Assembly: GCF_014645195.1 (NCBI RefSeq)
Contig: NZ_BMLK01000001.1
Coordinates: forward strand, 186,001-250,000
Source of the DNA: Novosphingobium indicum
GTDB lineage: Bacteria; Pseudomonadota; Alphaproteobacteria; Sphingomonadales; Sphingomonadaceae
Reading direction: 5' to 3'
Length of the DNA: 64,000 nucleotides
The position numbers and the translations under genes were made by a program. Below the pieces are notes generated by a model. It had not been told where the DNA came from, did not search any database, and worked only from the letters and a program-made list of their open reading frames with translations. Shown here piece after piece: positions 51,885 through 62,436 of this stretch (position 1 is its first letter; each line of letters begins with the position of its first letter).

Positions 51885-51888
<4 letters not shown>
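51478..51888 (+). CDS. Rrf2 family SUF-system Fe-S assembly regulator
   Basis: A 136-residue winged-helix protein: [18 protein letters not shown] start, recognition helix [18 protein letters not shown], wing [13 protein letters not shown], and a C-terminal cysteine trio in [17 protein letters not shown] that should hold a cluster as in IscR. It leads the suf operon, overlaps sufB by 4 bp and is expected to repress the operon when Fe-S supply is adequate. Confidence 0.93.
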
Positions 51889-53371
<1,483 letters not shown>

Positions 53372-53372
<1 letters not shown>

Positions 53373-53863
53373 TGTCGGAACGCAAGACTCTTGGCGTGAG
53401 CAGCGCGTCGGCTCCCAAGTCCGACGCCCGCGCCGTGTTCAACGTTACCGGTGCGCGGCTGGAGAAGCTCAAGGAACGCGCCCGCGACTTGCGCCGCCAC
53501 CCGACCGAGGCACAGCAGGCGCTCTGGACGGAACTGTCCGGCGCGCGGCTGGGCGGCGTGAAGTTCATGCGCCAGTCGGTGGTAGGCTCTGTCATCGTGG
53601 ATTTCGCCTGCCCCTCGCGCTGGATCGTCGTCTCGCTTTCGGGCGCCGATTCCAACGCCGAGGTCGATGCGCTGCAGGACAAGAAGCTGGCCGATGTCGG
53701 CATCCGTGTCCTGCGTTTCAGCGACGCCGAGGTGCTCGCCGAAGTCGACACGGTGGTGAAGGCCATCAACACCGAAGTGAACAAGCCGTTCGACAAGCGC
53801 GCCGCGCGTCGCGGCCAGACTGCCAACACGCCCGCTCCTGCATTCGAAGGAGCCGAAGGATGA
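53372..53863 (+). CDS. DUF559-like protein embedded in suf operon, active site altered
   Basis: About 163 residues. RARDLRRHPTEAQQALWTEL, GVKFMRQSVVGSVIVDFACPSRW and the closing DVGIRVLRFSDAEVL match DUF559 (PD-(D/E)XK nuclease-like). The usual second acidic motif, a V-I-E-L-D-G-x-x-H segment, reads VVSLSGADSN, so the catalytic Glu and following His are missing. It overlaps both sufB (TGATG) and sufC (ATGA). Its role is unknown; cluster-assembly accessory or DNA-binding remnant are possible. Confidence 0.82.
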
Positions 53864-54609
53864 CCATGCTCAAGATCGACAATCTTCAGGCCAATGTGGC
53901 CGACAAGCCCATCCTCAAGGGGCTCTCGCTCGAGATCAATCCGGGGGAGATCCACGCCATCATGGGGCCGAACGGCGCGGGCAAGTCGACGCTCGGCTAC
54001 ACGCTCGGCGGCCGTCCCGGCTATGAAGTCACGGGTGGGTCGGTGGAGTTCGCCGGGCAGAACCTGCTCGACCTCGAACCGCACGAGCGCGCCGCTGCCG
54101 GGCTGTTCCTCGGCTTCCAGTACCCCGTCGAAATCCCCGGCGTGTCTTTCGTCCAGTTCCTGCGCGAGGCGGCCAATGCCCAGCGCAAGGGGCGCGGCGA
54201 GGAACCCTACTCGGGCGGCGAATTCCTCAAGCTGGCCAAGGAAAAGGCCGGTCTGCTCAAGATGGATATGGACATGCTCAAGCGTGCCGTGAACGTCGGC
54301 TTCTCCGGCGGCGAGAAGAAGCGCGCCGAGATGGTGCAGATGGGCATTCTCGATCCCAAGCTGGCAATCCTTGACGAGACGGACTCCGGCCTCGACATCG
54401 ACGCGCTGCGCATCTGCGGCGAAGGCATCAATTCGATCATGCGTGCGCCCGACAAGGCGGTGCTGCTGATCACCCACTACCAGCGCCTGCTCGACTACGT
54501 GAAGCCGGACTTCGTGCACGTCCTGGCTGGCGGCCGCATCGTCAAGTCGGGCGGTCCGGAGCTTGCGCACCAGCTCGAGGACGAAGGCTACGAGGCGGTG
54601 GTCGCGTGA
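53860..54609 (+). CDS. sufC: Fe-S cluster assembly ATPase SufC
   Basis: A 249-residue ABC-type ATPase. Walker A GPNGAGKST (36-44), signature FSGGEKKRAEM, Walker B AILDETDSGLDIDAL and the switch His in LLITHYQRLL. It drives conformational change of the SufBCD scaffold. ATGA overlap with the DUF559 gene and a 4-bp overlap with sufD. Confidence 0.96.
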   Translation: MTMLKIDNLQANVADKPILKGLSLEINPGEIHAIMGPNGAGKSTLGYTLGGRPGYEVTGGSVEFAGQNLLDLEPHERAAAGLFLGFQYPVEIPGVSFVQFLREAANAQRKGRGEEPYSGGEFLKLAKEKAGLLKMDMDMLKRAVNVGFSGGEKKRAEMVQMGILDPKLAILDETDSGLDIDALRICGEGINSIMRAPDKAVLLITHYQRLLDYVKPDFVHVLAGGRIVKSGGPELAHQLEDEGYEAVVA

Positions 54610-55355
54610 GTGAAGTAGCCGCCCTCCCGACGCGGAAGGACGAAGACTTCCGCTATTCCGATATCGACGCGCTCGGCACGCTCTGGCCTGTGGCGCGCGA
54701 GGAAATCGCCGTTGCCGATGGCGCCGAAGATACGCTGCAGATCGTCCTGGACGATTCGGAGGCCATAGCGCGCCATATCGCCATTTCGGTCGGCAAGGGC
54801 GCGACGTTCGATCTGCGCGTGCTGTCCGCCGGTCCGACATACGGGCGCATCGCACTCGATGTGACGCTGGCCGAAGACGCCGACTTCACGCTTGGAGCGG
54901 CGCAGCTGGCGACCGGAACCGAGACGCTGGAGATCGTCACTGACGTCCATCACACCGGTCCGAACGCGACCTCCGCGCAAGTCGTGCGCACGGTGCTCGC
55001 GGACCATGCCACCGGCACCTATCTCGGCCGTATTGCCGTAGCGCGCGGCGCGGACGGGACCGATGCCGAACAGTCGGTGCGGGCCATGCTGCTCGATCGC
55101 ACGGCAACGGCCAACGCGCGGCCGGAACTCGAAATTTTCGCCGATGACGTCAAGGCGGCACACGGTTGCGCGGTCGGTGAACTCGACGCGGACGGCCTGT
55201 TCTACCTGATGAGCCGCGGGCTGCCGCCGGCAGAGGCCAAGCGGCTCATGCTGCAGGCCTTCATTGCCGAAGCCTTCACCGGCGCACCGGATGAGGAAGC
55301 CCTGAGCGAAGCGGCGCTGGTACGGCTGGGCACCCTGGTGGAGACGGGCCTGTGA
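54606..55355 (+). CDS. sufD: Fe-S cluster assembly scaffold SufD
   Basis: A 249-residue SufB-like subunit, shorter than the ~420-residue E. coli protein but with the core beta-helix and the C-terminal DRTATANARPELEIFADDVKAAHGCAVGELDADGLFYLMSRGLPPAEAKRLM segment with the cluster-linked His. It begins with GTG and DEDFRYSDIDAL, the family N-terminal motif. The shortness is typical of alphaproteobacterial SufD. Confidence 0.92.
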   Translation: MSEVAALPTRKDEDFRYSDIDALGTLWPVAREEIAVADGAEDTLQIVLDDSEAIARHIAISVGKGATFDLRVLSAGPTYGRIALDVTLAEDADFTLGAAQLATGTETLEIVTDVHHTGPNATSAQVVRTVLADHATGTYLGRIAVARGADGTDAEQSVRAMLLDRTATANARPELEIFADDVKAAHGCAVGELDADGLFYLMSRGLPPAEAKRLMLQAFIAEAFTGAPDEEALSEAALVRLGTLVETGL

Positions 55356-56551
55356 CGACGGCAACGCTGACCCTGAAGGACCAGTTCCCCGGTCTCGCCG
55401 GCGGCTGGCACTATCTCGATACCGCCGCAACGGCGCAGAAGCCACAGGCAGTGATCGATGCCACGGTCAATGCGCTGGGCCGCGACTATGCGACCGTGCA
55501 TCGCGGCGTCTACGCGCGCTCGGCCGACATGACGCTGGCCTTCGAAGCGGCGCGGCAGCGCACCGCGGCGTTTGTCAAAGGCGCCGAGGACGAGATCGTC
55601 TTCACCCGCGGGGCGACCGAAGCGATCAATCTCGTCGCGCAGACCTGGGGTGTCGAGAATCTCAAGGCGGGCGACCGCGTGCTGCTTTCGACGCTGGAGC
55701 ACCATTCGAACATCGTGCCCTGGCAGATGCTGGGCGAGCGCACCGGCGTGGAAATCGACGTCTGCCCGCTGACCGCCGATGGCCAGATCGATCTCGATGC
55801 GGCAGAGCGCATGCTCACCCCGGCGCACAAGCTGGTGGCCCTGGCGCACGTCTCCAACGTGCTGGGTTCGGTACTCGATGTGCGCCGCGCGGCAGATCTC
55901 GCCCATGCGGTCGGTGCCAGGCTGTTGATCGACGGCTGCCAGGCCGCCCCGCGCATCGCGCTCGACGTGCAGGCGCTGGACTGCGATTTCTACGTTTTCT
56001 CGGCGCACAAGCTCTACGGCCCGACGGGCGTCGGCGTCCTCTGGGCGCGCAAGGACATTCTCGATGCCATGCCGCCATGGCACGGCGGCGGTGCGATGAT
56101 CGACCGCGTGACCTTCGAGAAGACGACTTATGCCCCGGCGCCGCAGCGCTTCGAGGCGGGCACGCCGATGATCGTCGAAGCACTCGGCATGGCGAAGGCA
56201 ATGGACTGGCTTACCGAAATCGGCCTCGACCGCGCCGAGCGGCACGAGCGCGAGCTGGCCGCCAAGCTGCGCGACGCGCTGGGCAAGCGCAACGATGTGA
56301 CCCTGTTCGGGCCCACCGATTCGGTCGGCATTGTCAGTTTCGCCCTCGACGGGGTTCACCCGCACGATCTGGGCACCATATTGGACGAGGAAGGTGTTGC
56401 GATTCGGGCGGGGCACCATTGTGCGCAGCCGCTGATGGACAGCCTCGGCGTTCCGGCGACAGCACGGGCCAGCTTTGGCCTTTACAGCGATGACAGCGAT
56501 ATCGAGGCGCTCCTGAAAGGGATCGAGCGTACCAGGAGAATCTTTGGATGA
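55352..56551 (+). CDS. sufS: Cysteine desulfurase SufS
   Basis: A 399-residue PLP enzyme of the class II desulfurase group: YLDTAATAQKPQAVIDA start, TRGATEAINLVAQ, LEHHSNIVPWQ, the PLP lysine Lys220 in SAHKLYGPTG and the persulfide Cys357 in RAGHHCAQPLM. It supplies sulfur to SufBCD. No SufE gene is seen in the window. Confidence 0.96.
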   Translation: MTTATLTLKDQFPGLAGGWHYLDTAATAQKPQAVIDATVNALGRDYATVHRGVYARSADMTLAFEAARQRTAAFVKGAEDEIVFTRGATEAINLVAQTWGVENLKAGDRVLLSTLEHHSNIVPWQMLGERTGVEIDVCPLTADGQIDLDAAERMLTPAHKLVALAHVSNVLGSVLDVRRAADLAHAVGARLLIDGCQAAPRIALDVQALDCDFYVFSAHKLYGPTGVGVLWARKDILDAMPPWHGGGAMIDRVTFEKTTYAPAPQRFEAGTPMIVEALGMAKAMDWLTEIGLDRAERHERELAAKLRDALGKRNDVTLFGPTDSVGIVSFALDGVHPHDLGTILDEEGVAIRAGHHCAQPLMDSLGVPATARASFGLYSDDSDIEALLKGIERTRRIFG

Positions 56552-57024
56552 GCGACGAACACCGCAAGTTCCAGGTCGAGGAAGTCGAAGCGGCCAGCCA
56601 GCCACCGCGGGCGCGCGTGCAGGATGCAGAGAGCGCGGCGGAAAAGCTCGAGCGAAAGCGCGACTACCTCGAAGGCTTTCTCTCGGAGAAGCCGCAGGCC
56701 GACAATCCGGGCGAACCGGGCGGCGCGGTCTACGATGCCGTGGTCGCCGCGCTCAAGGAGATCTTCGACCCGGAAATCCCGGTCAATATCTACGATCTCG
56801 GCCTGATCTACGGCGTCGAGGTTTCGCCCGAATCCTCGGTCTCGGTCATCATGACGCTGACCACGCCGCATTGCCCGGTCGCCGAATCGATGCCGGGTGA
56901 AGTCGAGCTGCGGGTGGCCGCGGTGCCGGGTGTGCGCGACTGCGAGGTCAATCTCGTCTGGGATCCGCCGTGGGACATGGCCAAGATGTCCGACGAGGCG
57001 AAGCTGGAACTGGGAATGCTATGA
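56548..57024 (+). CDS. sufT: SUF system MIP18/DUF59 protein SufT
   Basis: A 158-residue protein: a charged coiled-coil N-terminal third (ENLERKRDYLEGFL-like, ~30-50) and a DUF59 domain (~60-158) with DPEIPVNIYDLGLIYGVEV and the TPHCPVAESMPGEVE cysteine. SufT assists Fe-S maturation. It overlaps both neighbours (sufS ATGA, GNAT ATGA). Confidence 0.92.
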   Translation: MSDEHRKFQVEEVEAASQPPRARVQDAESAAEKLERKRDYLEGFLSEKPQADNPGEPGGAVYDAVVAALKEIFDPEIPVNIYDLGLIYGVEVSPESSVSVIMTLTTPHCPVAESMPGEVELRVAAVPGVRDCEVNLVWDPPWDMAKMSDEAKLELGML

Positions 57025-57557
57025 GCGATACGCTGGCCCCCGATACGAAGACGGAGGCTGCACCGGCCGATGTGACGGTGCGGCTGGCGGACTATGGCTA
57101 CGAACCCGACGCGCAGGCCGTCGTCACGCTGCTCGATGCCTATGCGCGCGATCCGATGGGCGGCGGCGAGCCGCTCGACGATTCGGTGCGCAAGCGGCTG
57201 GTGGCGGCGCTCGATGCCTTTCCCGGCGCCTTTTCGCTGCTCGCGTTCGATGGCGAGGACGGTTCCGAGCCGGTGGGCGTTGCCAATTGCTTCACCGGCT
57301 TTTCGACCTTCGCGGCCCGGCCGCTGATCAACATTCACGACCTCGCGGTCCTGCCCGGCCAGCGTGGCCGCGGGATCGGCCGCGCGCTGATGCAGGCGGT
57401 CGAGGATGAGGCCCGTGCACGGGGCGCCTGCAAGGTCACGCTCGAAGTGCTGGGCGGCAACGAACGGGCAAAGACGCTCTATGCCGCGCTTGGCTATGCA
57501 AATTACGCGCTCGCCCCCGAAGCGGGGACCGCGCAGTTCTGGGAAAAGAAGCTATGA
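57021..57557 (+). CDS. GNAT family N-acetyltransferase in suf operon
   Basis: A 178-residue GNAT. The acetyl-CoA site is HDLAVLPGQRGRGIGRALMQAVEDEAR (Q/R-x-x-G-x-G/A), followed by VTLEVLGGNERAKTLYAALGY. Substrate unknown. It overlaps sufT and sufA by ATGA, so it is made with the Fe-S genes; an involvement in regulation or detoxification is conceivable but unshown. Confidence 0.88.
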   Translation: MSDTLAPDTKTEAAPADVTVRLADYGYEPDAQAVVTLLDAYARDPMGGGEPLDDSVRKRLVAALDAFPGAFSLLAFDGEDGSEPVGVANCFTGFSTFAARPLINIHDLAVLPGQRGRGIGRALMQAVEDEARARGACKVTLEVLGGNERAKTLYAALGYANYALAPEAGTAQFWEKKL

Positions 57558-57919
57558 CCACGACAACCAGTACCCCCACCCGGGAACGTCCGGCTGCCGT
57601 CGTTCTCACCCCGGCCGCCGAAGCGCGTATTGCCAAGCTGATGAGCCAGGCGCCCGAAGGCGCGATCGGCGTCAAACTCTCGACCCCGCGCCGGGGTTGC
57701 TCGGGGCTGGCCTACTCGGTCGACTACGTCACCGAGGAAGAGAAGTTCGACGAGAAGATCGAAACTCCCGGCGGCATCTTCTACATCGACAGCGCCTCGG
57801 TGCTCTACCTGATCGGCAGCACGATGGACTGGCAGGAAGACGACTTCACCGCGGGCTTCGTGTTCGACAACCCCAACGCCAAGGGCGCCTGCGGTTGCGG
57901 CGAGAGCTTTACCGTCTGA
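57554..57919 (+). CDS. sufA: A-type Fe-S carrier SufA
   Basis: A 121-residue HesB/IscA protein. The cluster cysteines are Cys49 (TPRRGCSGLAY), Cys113 and Cys115 (GACGCGESFTV). It carries [2Fe-2S] or [4Fe-4S] clusters from SufBCD to targets. Last gene of the operon, with a GC hairpin after it. Confidence 0.94.
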   Translation: MTTTTSTPTRERPAAVVLTPAAEARIAKLMSQAPEGAIGVKLSTPRRGCSGLAYSVDYVTEEEKFDEKIETPGGIFYIDSASVLYLIGSTMDWQEDDFTAGFVFDNPNAKGACGCGESFTV

Positions 57920-57927
57920 GGGGACGG

Positions 57928-57947
57928 GCAGGGCCCGCAGGCCCTGC
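57928..57947. terminator. GC hairpin after suf operon
   Basis: GCAGGGCC pairs with GGCCCTGC around CGCA between the convergent sufA and bactofilin genes. There is no T-run, so termination would need Rho or simple stem stalling. Confidence 0.45.
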
Positions 57948-57960
57948 TGCCACCAAGCGC

Positions 57961-58413
57961 TCAGTTCGCGCTTTCGAGAACCAGTTCCGCTTCACCACCC
58001 GCAGCCTTGGGCAGGTGCGCGACCGCCGGAGGCGTCTGTCCGCCGTTGGGGCTCAGGCGTCCCTCGAGACGGGCGCCCTGTTCGATCGTGAGCGAATCGT
58101 AAGCGACATCGCCTTCGATACGGGCGGTTTTCAGAATCACCACTTCGCGGGCGGCGATCGTGCCGCGTACCAGACCGGCGACGCGGACCGTCTCGGCGCG
58201 CACGGCACCGGTGATCTCGCTGCCTTCGCCCTGGACGAGTGCATTGCAGGTGATGTCGCCGTCGACGCGGCCGTCGACATGCAGGTCGGCACTGGCTTCG
58301 ACGTTTCCGGTGATGACGGTGTCGCTGCCGAGCATGGAGAAGGTGGACGCGCCGTTGGAGCGGGCGCTGGGGGGTGTCCGTGCCATAGAATCAGGAATCT
58401 TTTTGCTGAACAT
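57961..58413 (-). CDS. Bactofilin (polymer-forming cytoskeletal protein)
   Basis: A 150-residue protein with the bactofilin beta-helix (~28-125): STFSMLGSDTVITGNVEASADLHVDGRVDGDITCNALVQGEGSEITGAVRAETVRVAGLVRGTIAA, flanked by flexible tails. Bactofilins self-assemble into filaments and localise envelope enzymes. ATG at 58413 overlaps the M23 gene by 23 bp; ATG at 58386 would give a shorter tail. The partnership with the upstream peptidase is a well-known pairing. Confidence 0.9.
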   Translation of the reverse strand: MFSKKIPDSMARTPPSARSNGASTFSMLGSDTVITGNVEASADLHVDGRVDGDITCNALVQGEGSEITGAVRAETVRVAGLVRGTIAAREVVILKTARIEGDVAYDSLTIEQGARLEGRLSPNGGQTPPAVAHLPKAAGGEAELVLESAN

Positions 58414-59527
58414 TGCGTGCGGCTTCCAGGAAAGGACGCGGATTGACCGGACGGCCATTGACGCGGACTTCGAAGTGCAGGTGGGGGCCGGTGGAACGGC
58501 CGGTGCTGCCCATGGCGCCGATCACGGTGCCGGCGTCGACCTTTTCACCGACATGGGCCTTGAAGCCGGAAAGGTGCGCATAGCGCGTCATCAGGCCGTT
58601 GCCGTGGCTGATCTCGATGCAGTTGCCGTAGCCATGACGGCGGCCGACGAAGCTGACCTTGCCCTTGGCGGCGGAGTAGATCGACGAACCGCGCGGACCG
58701 GGAAAGTCGAGGCCGGCGTGGAAGGCAGCGGCGTGGGTGAACGGGTCGGAGCGATAGCCGTAGCTCGACGATACGTAGGCGACGTGGGCCGGACTGACCT
58801 GCGGGATCGAGGCGAGGCCGTTTTCCAGCGCGTCCATGCGGGCGAGGCTGGCACCCATGCGCTGGAAGCGCGGGTCGAGGCTGCCGTCGGCCGAGGTGGC
58901 GAGGCGCATCAGCGGACCACCTTCGCCGCCCTTGGCATTGGCGATGATGGCATTGGGGTTGAGGCCGAGCTTGCGGATGGCCGTGCTGGCCGCGTCGGCG
59001 CGGCGGTCGGCATAGCGGGTCAGGCGTTCGACGAAGGCGAGCTGATCCGCCTCGACGGCTGCTAGACCGCGGGCTTCGGGAACGACGGAGCTGACCTTCT
59101 TGACCGTGTCGGCGGCTTCGCCGGTGCTGTCGGAAACGGTTTCGCCGGTTTTCACGTCCTTGGGAAGATCGCCGATGTGGGCCTGGACCATCTGTTCGAT
59201 GAAGTGCTGGCGGCGGCGGAGATCTTCGGTCGTGTCGTCAAGCTTGTCGCGGTAGGCCGCGACGCGGTTTTCCGACTTGGCGACGGCGGCTTCGCGGTGC
59301 AGCAGCGAGGCCTGTTCGGCATCGGCGGAAACCTGTGCAATGGCTGCAGCGGCGATGGTGCCGAGCCAGACCACCAGAAGCGATGCGGCAACGCCTGCAC
59401 CGAGAATCTGGAAGCGCGATGAAATTGTAATAAAACGGACCTGTCCCTGCGAGCGCATGATGAACTCGCGATCTGGAAAGGCGGCCCGCAGGCGCGAAAA
59501 AAGCGCCCCGGCAGATGTAATGTTCAA
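58391..59527 (-). CDS. M23 family (LytM) metallopeptidase, membrane anchored
   Basis: About 378 residues: a short cytoplasmic tail, one transmembrane helix (~45-65 of the TTG-start form), a coiled coil, and a C-terminal LytM domain with the zinc ligands in HAGLDFPGPRGSSI and GPHLHFEVRVNGRPVNP. It cleaves peptidoglycan cross-links. The start is uncertain: TTG at 59527 gives an N-terminus conserved in relatives (SRLRAAFPDREFIMRSQGQVRF), ATG at 59458 is shorter, TTG at 59551 longer. It is probably guided by the bactofilin. Confidence 0.88.
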   Translation of the reverse strand: MNITSAGALFSRLRAAFPDREFIMRSQGQVRFITISSRFQILGAGVAASLLVVWLGTIAAAAIAQVSADAEQASLLHREAAVAKSENRVAAYRDKLDDTTEDLRRRQHFIEQMVQAHIGDLPKDVKTGETVSDSTGEAADTVKKVSSVVPEARGLAAVEADQLAFVERLTRYADRRADAASTAIRKLGLNPNAIIANAKGGEGGPLMRLATSADGSLDPRFQRMGASLARMDALENGLASIPQVSPAHVAYVSSSYGYRSDPFTHAAAFHAGLDFPGPRGSSIYSAAKGKVSFVGRRHGYGNCIEISHGNGLMTRYAHLSGFKAHVGEKVDAGTVIGAMGSTGRSTGPHLHFEVRVNGRPVNPRPFLEAARNVQQKDS

Positions 59528-59822
59528 AACGACCCCGCTTCGATCTTGCAATCTCAGTCCCGGGGCAGGGAGCTAGCAGCGGCATGGGTCTATGGCGAAT
59601 CGGCTCACCGTAAACCATTGCAGAAACGGGGTGAGTTGCCGGGTGGTTGCGATGAGTTGAGGGAACTCCGTTAGTTTTCGTCCTTAGGCCGCTGAAACGT
59701 GTCAAATGAAAAAGGACGACAGGAACGCGGCATGTTGTCATTGTGCCGCTGTTGTGGCCCCGAAGGCACAGCCGGGCGGCGGAATCGGTGACATTTCGCC
59801 ACTTCGGTGCTAGGCGGCGGCG

Positions 59823-61124
59823 ATGAACCTGCAGACCACCAGCGAGGCGGCGCCCATGGCAGCCGCTCCCGAAGAATCGCCCGAAGATCTCGTTGCGCGT
59901 CTGGCGCGGGATGGCCGGGCCGCGCAGCGCGTGCTTGCACGCCTCAGCGATACGGAAAAGGCAGATGCCTTGCGCGCCGCCGCAAGCGCGCTGCGCGGGG
60001 CCGCGCCGGCCATTCTCGAAGCCAATGCACGCGATGTCGTCGCCGGCGAGGAGAAGGGGCTGACCGGCGCCATGCTCGATCGTCTGCGGCTCGATTCGGC
60101 GCGTCTGGTCGGGATTGCCGATGCGGTCGAGCAGGTCGCGAATCTTCCCGATCCGGTCGGACAGGTCATCGAGGCGACCGAGCGGCCCAACGGGCTGAAG
60201 CTCAGCCGCGTGCGCATTCCCATCGGCCTGATCGGCATCATCTACGAGAGTCGGCCCAATGTGACCGCCGATGCCGCGGCGCTGTGCCTGCGTTCGGGCA
60301 ACGCGGTGCTGCTGCGCGGGGGAAGCGAGGCGCTCCATTCGAACCGGGCGATTCGCGCAGCTTTCGCGACGGGTCTCGAAAGCGTCGGTATTCCCGCTTC
60401 CGCGATCCAGCTCGTGCCCACGCAGGACCGCGCCGTTGTCGGCGCCATGCTCACCGCTGCCGGGCTGATCGACATGATCGTGCCGCGCGGGGGCAAGAGC
60501 CTCGTCGCGCGGGTGCAGGCCGATGCGCGCGTGCCTGTGCTCGCCCACCTCGACGGTATCTGCCACACCTACATCCATTCCGCCGCCGATCCCGAGATGG
60601 CGAAGCAGGTCGCGCTCAATGCCAAGATGCGCCGCACCGGCATTTGCGGAGCGATGGAGACGCTGCTGCTCGACACGCAGTTTCCCGCCTCGCGCGATGT
60701 GGTCACAGCACTGATCGAATCGGGCTGCGAACTGCGCGGCGACGCGCGGGCGCGGTCGCTCGATTCGCGTATCCTGCCGGCGGGCGAGGAGGACTGGGAT
60801 ACCGAGTACCTCGATGCCGTGCTGTCGGTCGCGGTCGTCGACGGACTCGATGCCGCGATGGATCACATTGCCGCGCATTCCTCGCACCATACGGATGCCA
60901 TCGTGACGGCCGATGACGCCGCAGCCGAACGCTTCCTCAATGAAGTCGACAGCGCCATCGTCATGGTCAACGCATCGAGCCAGTTTGCCGATGGCGGCGA
61001 GTTCGGCCTCGGCGCGGAAATCGGCATTGCCACCGGGCGTCTTCACGCACGCGGCCCCGTCGCGCTCGAGGGGCTGACCACCTACAAGTGGCAAGTGCGC
61101 GGCAGCGGCCAGACGCGGCCCTGA
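59823..61124 (+). CDS. proA: Glutamate-5-semialdehyde dehydrogenase
   Basis: A 433-residue ALDH-fold reductase of proline synthesis. VRIPIGLIGIIYESRPNVTADAA, RGGSEALHSNRAI, PRGGKSLVARVQ, the catalytic Cys in RRTGICGAMETLL and GSGCELRGD-type loop are visible. proB is not in the window. nadD follows 5 bp later. Confidence 0.95.
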   Translation: MNLQTTSEAAPMAAAPEESPEDLVARLARDGRAAQRVLARLSDTEKADALRAAASALRGAAPAILEANARDVVAGEEKGLTGAMLDRLRLDSARLVGIADAVEQVANLPDPVGQVIEATERPNGLKLSRVRIPIGLIGIIYESRPNVTADAAALCLRSGNAVLLRGGSEALHSNRAIRAAFATGLESVGIPASAIQLVPTQDRAVVGAMLTAAGLIDMIVPRGGKSLVARVQADARVPVLAHLDGICHTYIHSAADPEMAKQVALNAKMRRTGICGAMETLLLDTQFPASRDVVTALIESGCELRGDARARSLDSRILPAGEEDWDTEYLDAVLSVAVVDGLDAAMDHIAAHSSHHTDAIVTADDAAAERFLNEVDSAIVMVNASSQFADGGEFGLGAEIGIATGRLHARGPVALEGLTTYKWQVRGSGQTRP

Positions 61125-61129
61125 AAGCC

Positions 61130-61807
61130 GTGGCCTCGCGGCGGCGCTGCGGCCCGGCCATCGGGCTGCTCGGCGGCAGCTTCAACCCCGCGCACGGCGG
61201 GCACCGACGCATTTCGCTTTTCGCGATGGACGCGCTGGCGCTCGACGAGGTCTGGTGGCTGGTGTCTCCGGGTAATCCGCTCAAGCCGGCAGCGGGCATG
61301 GCGCCCCTCGCGGCGCGGGTCGCCTCGGCGCGGCGGCAGACCCGCCGCACGCGAATCCGGGTCACCGCGATCGAGCGCGAACTGGGGACCCGCTACACGG
61401 CCGATACCCTCCGCGCACTGCTGCGGCGCTACCCAAAGCGGCGATTCGTCTGGCTGATGGGCGCCGATAATCTGGCCCAATTCCACAAGTGGAGGGACTG
61501 GCGTGCCATCGCGAAGCTGATGCCGATTGCGGTTATCGCCAGACCGGGGTATGATGCCGCTGCCCTCGCGAGCCCCGCGATGGCCTGGTTGAGGCAGTTC
61601 CGGCGGCCTGTTTCCAGTCTTCGTGGTCCGGAAAGGTGGAGCGCGCCAGCGCTTGTGACATTGCGATTCGACCCCGATACGCGGTCGGCTACGGCGATAC
61701 GCCGGGCCGATCCGGACTGGGCCCGGACGATCGGGACGCGGCCAGCGCGCACCCTGTCTCTTCGGGATGCTGTCACCCACCGCATTATCCCGGGAACGGC
61801 AGCGTGA
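61130..61807 (+). CDS. nadD: Nicotinate-nucleotide adenylyltransferase
   Basis: A 225-residue nucleotidyltransferase: IGLLGGSFNPAHGGHRRIS (phosphate loop with the HxGH-type motif), FVWLMGADNLAQFHKWRDWRAI and the C-terminal ISSxxIR-like ATAIRRADP region. It makes NaAD in NAD synthesis. The GTG at 61130 begins six bases after the proA stop; the open frame also extends back into proA (61088). Confidence 0.92.
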   Translation: MASRRRCGPAIGLLGGSFNPAHGGHRRISLFAMDALALDEVWWLVSPGNPLKPAAGMAPLAARVASARRQTRRTRIRVTAIERELGTRYTADTLRALLRRYPKRRFVWLMGADNLAQFHKWRDWRAIAKLMPIAVIARPGYDAAALASPAMAWLRQFRRPVSSLRGPERWSAPALVTLRFDPDTRSATAIRRADPDWARTIGTRPARTLSLRDAVTHRIIPGTAA

Positions 61808-61920
61808 ATGGCCTTCAGGCCCTTCTCCCATGTACCCGGCTTTTCCAGCATATGATTGAACGCGGCAGGATGATCACCACCTTGCGGCGACGATCCCTGA
61901 AAGGAGCAGAACCTACTTAG

Positions 61921-62319
61921 ATGCCACAGGCACAAATTCAGCCGGCTTCCACCGGCACCGCGCCCCCGGCGATGGTCGATAGCGACGATCCGTTATTGAC
62001 CCTTATCCTGCAGTCACTTGACGATGATCAGGCGCAGGATCTTGTGACCATCGACCTGGAAGGCAAATCCAGCATTGCGGACTTCATGGTGATCGCCTCC
62101 GGTCGTTCGACCCGGCAGGTTGCCGCCATGGCACAGAAACTTGGCGAACGTCTGAAACACGGCGGCTTCGGCAATCCCCGTATCGAGGGACTTCCGGCAG
62201 CCGACTGGGTTCTCGTCGACGCCGGCGGCGTGATTGTCCACCTCTTCCGTCCGGAAGTGCGCAGCTTCTACAACCTCGAGAGGATGTGGGGCTTCGACGG
62301 ACCGTCCGGCGCGGCCTGA
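61921..62319 (+). CDS. rsfS: Ribosome silencing factor RsfS
   Basis: A 132-residue RsfS: DDPLLTLILQSLDDDQAQDLVTIDLEGKSSIADFMVIASGRSTRQVAAMA and the terminal VIVHLFRPEVRSFYNLERMWG. It binds L14 and blocks subunit joining during starvation. A GGAGCAG site lies about 15 bp upstream of the ATG. Standard nadD-rsfS-rlmH order. Confidence 0.95.
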   Translation: MPQAQIQPASTGTAPPAMVDSDDPLLTLILQSLDDDQAQDLVTIDLEGKSSIADFMVIASGRSTRQVAAMAQKLGERLKHGGFGNPRIEGLPAADWVLVDAGGVIVHLFRPEVRSFYNLERMWGFDGPSGAA

Positions 62320-62436
62320 CCGCCGCGTCCGACTGCCAGGAACAGCCCGGCGCACGAGCAACCGGGCCCAAGCGAGAGGAACTTGCGCGAAAGGCGCCGC
62401 GGTGTGTCGCGTGCCTGCCAGGTCACATACTGACAG

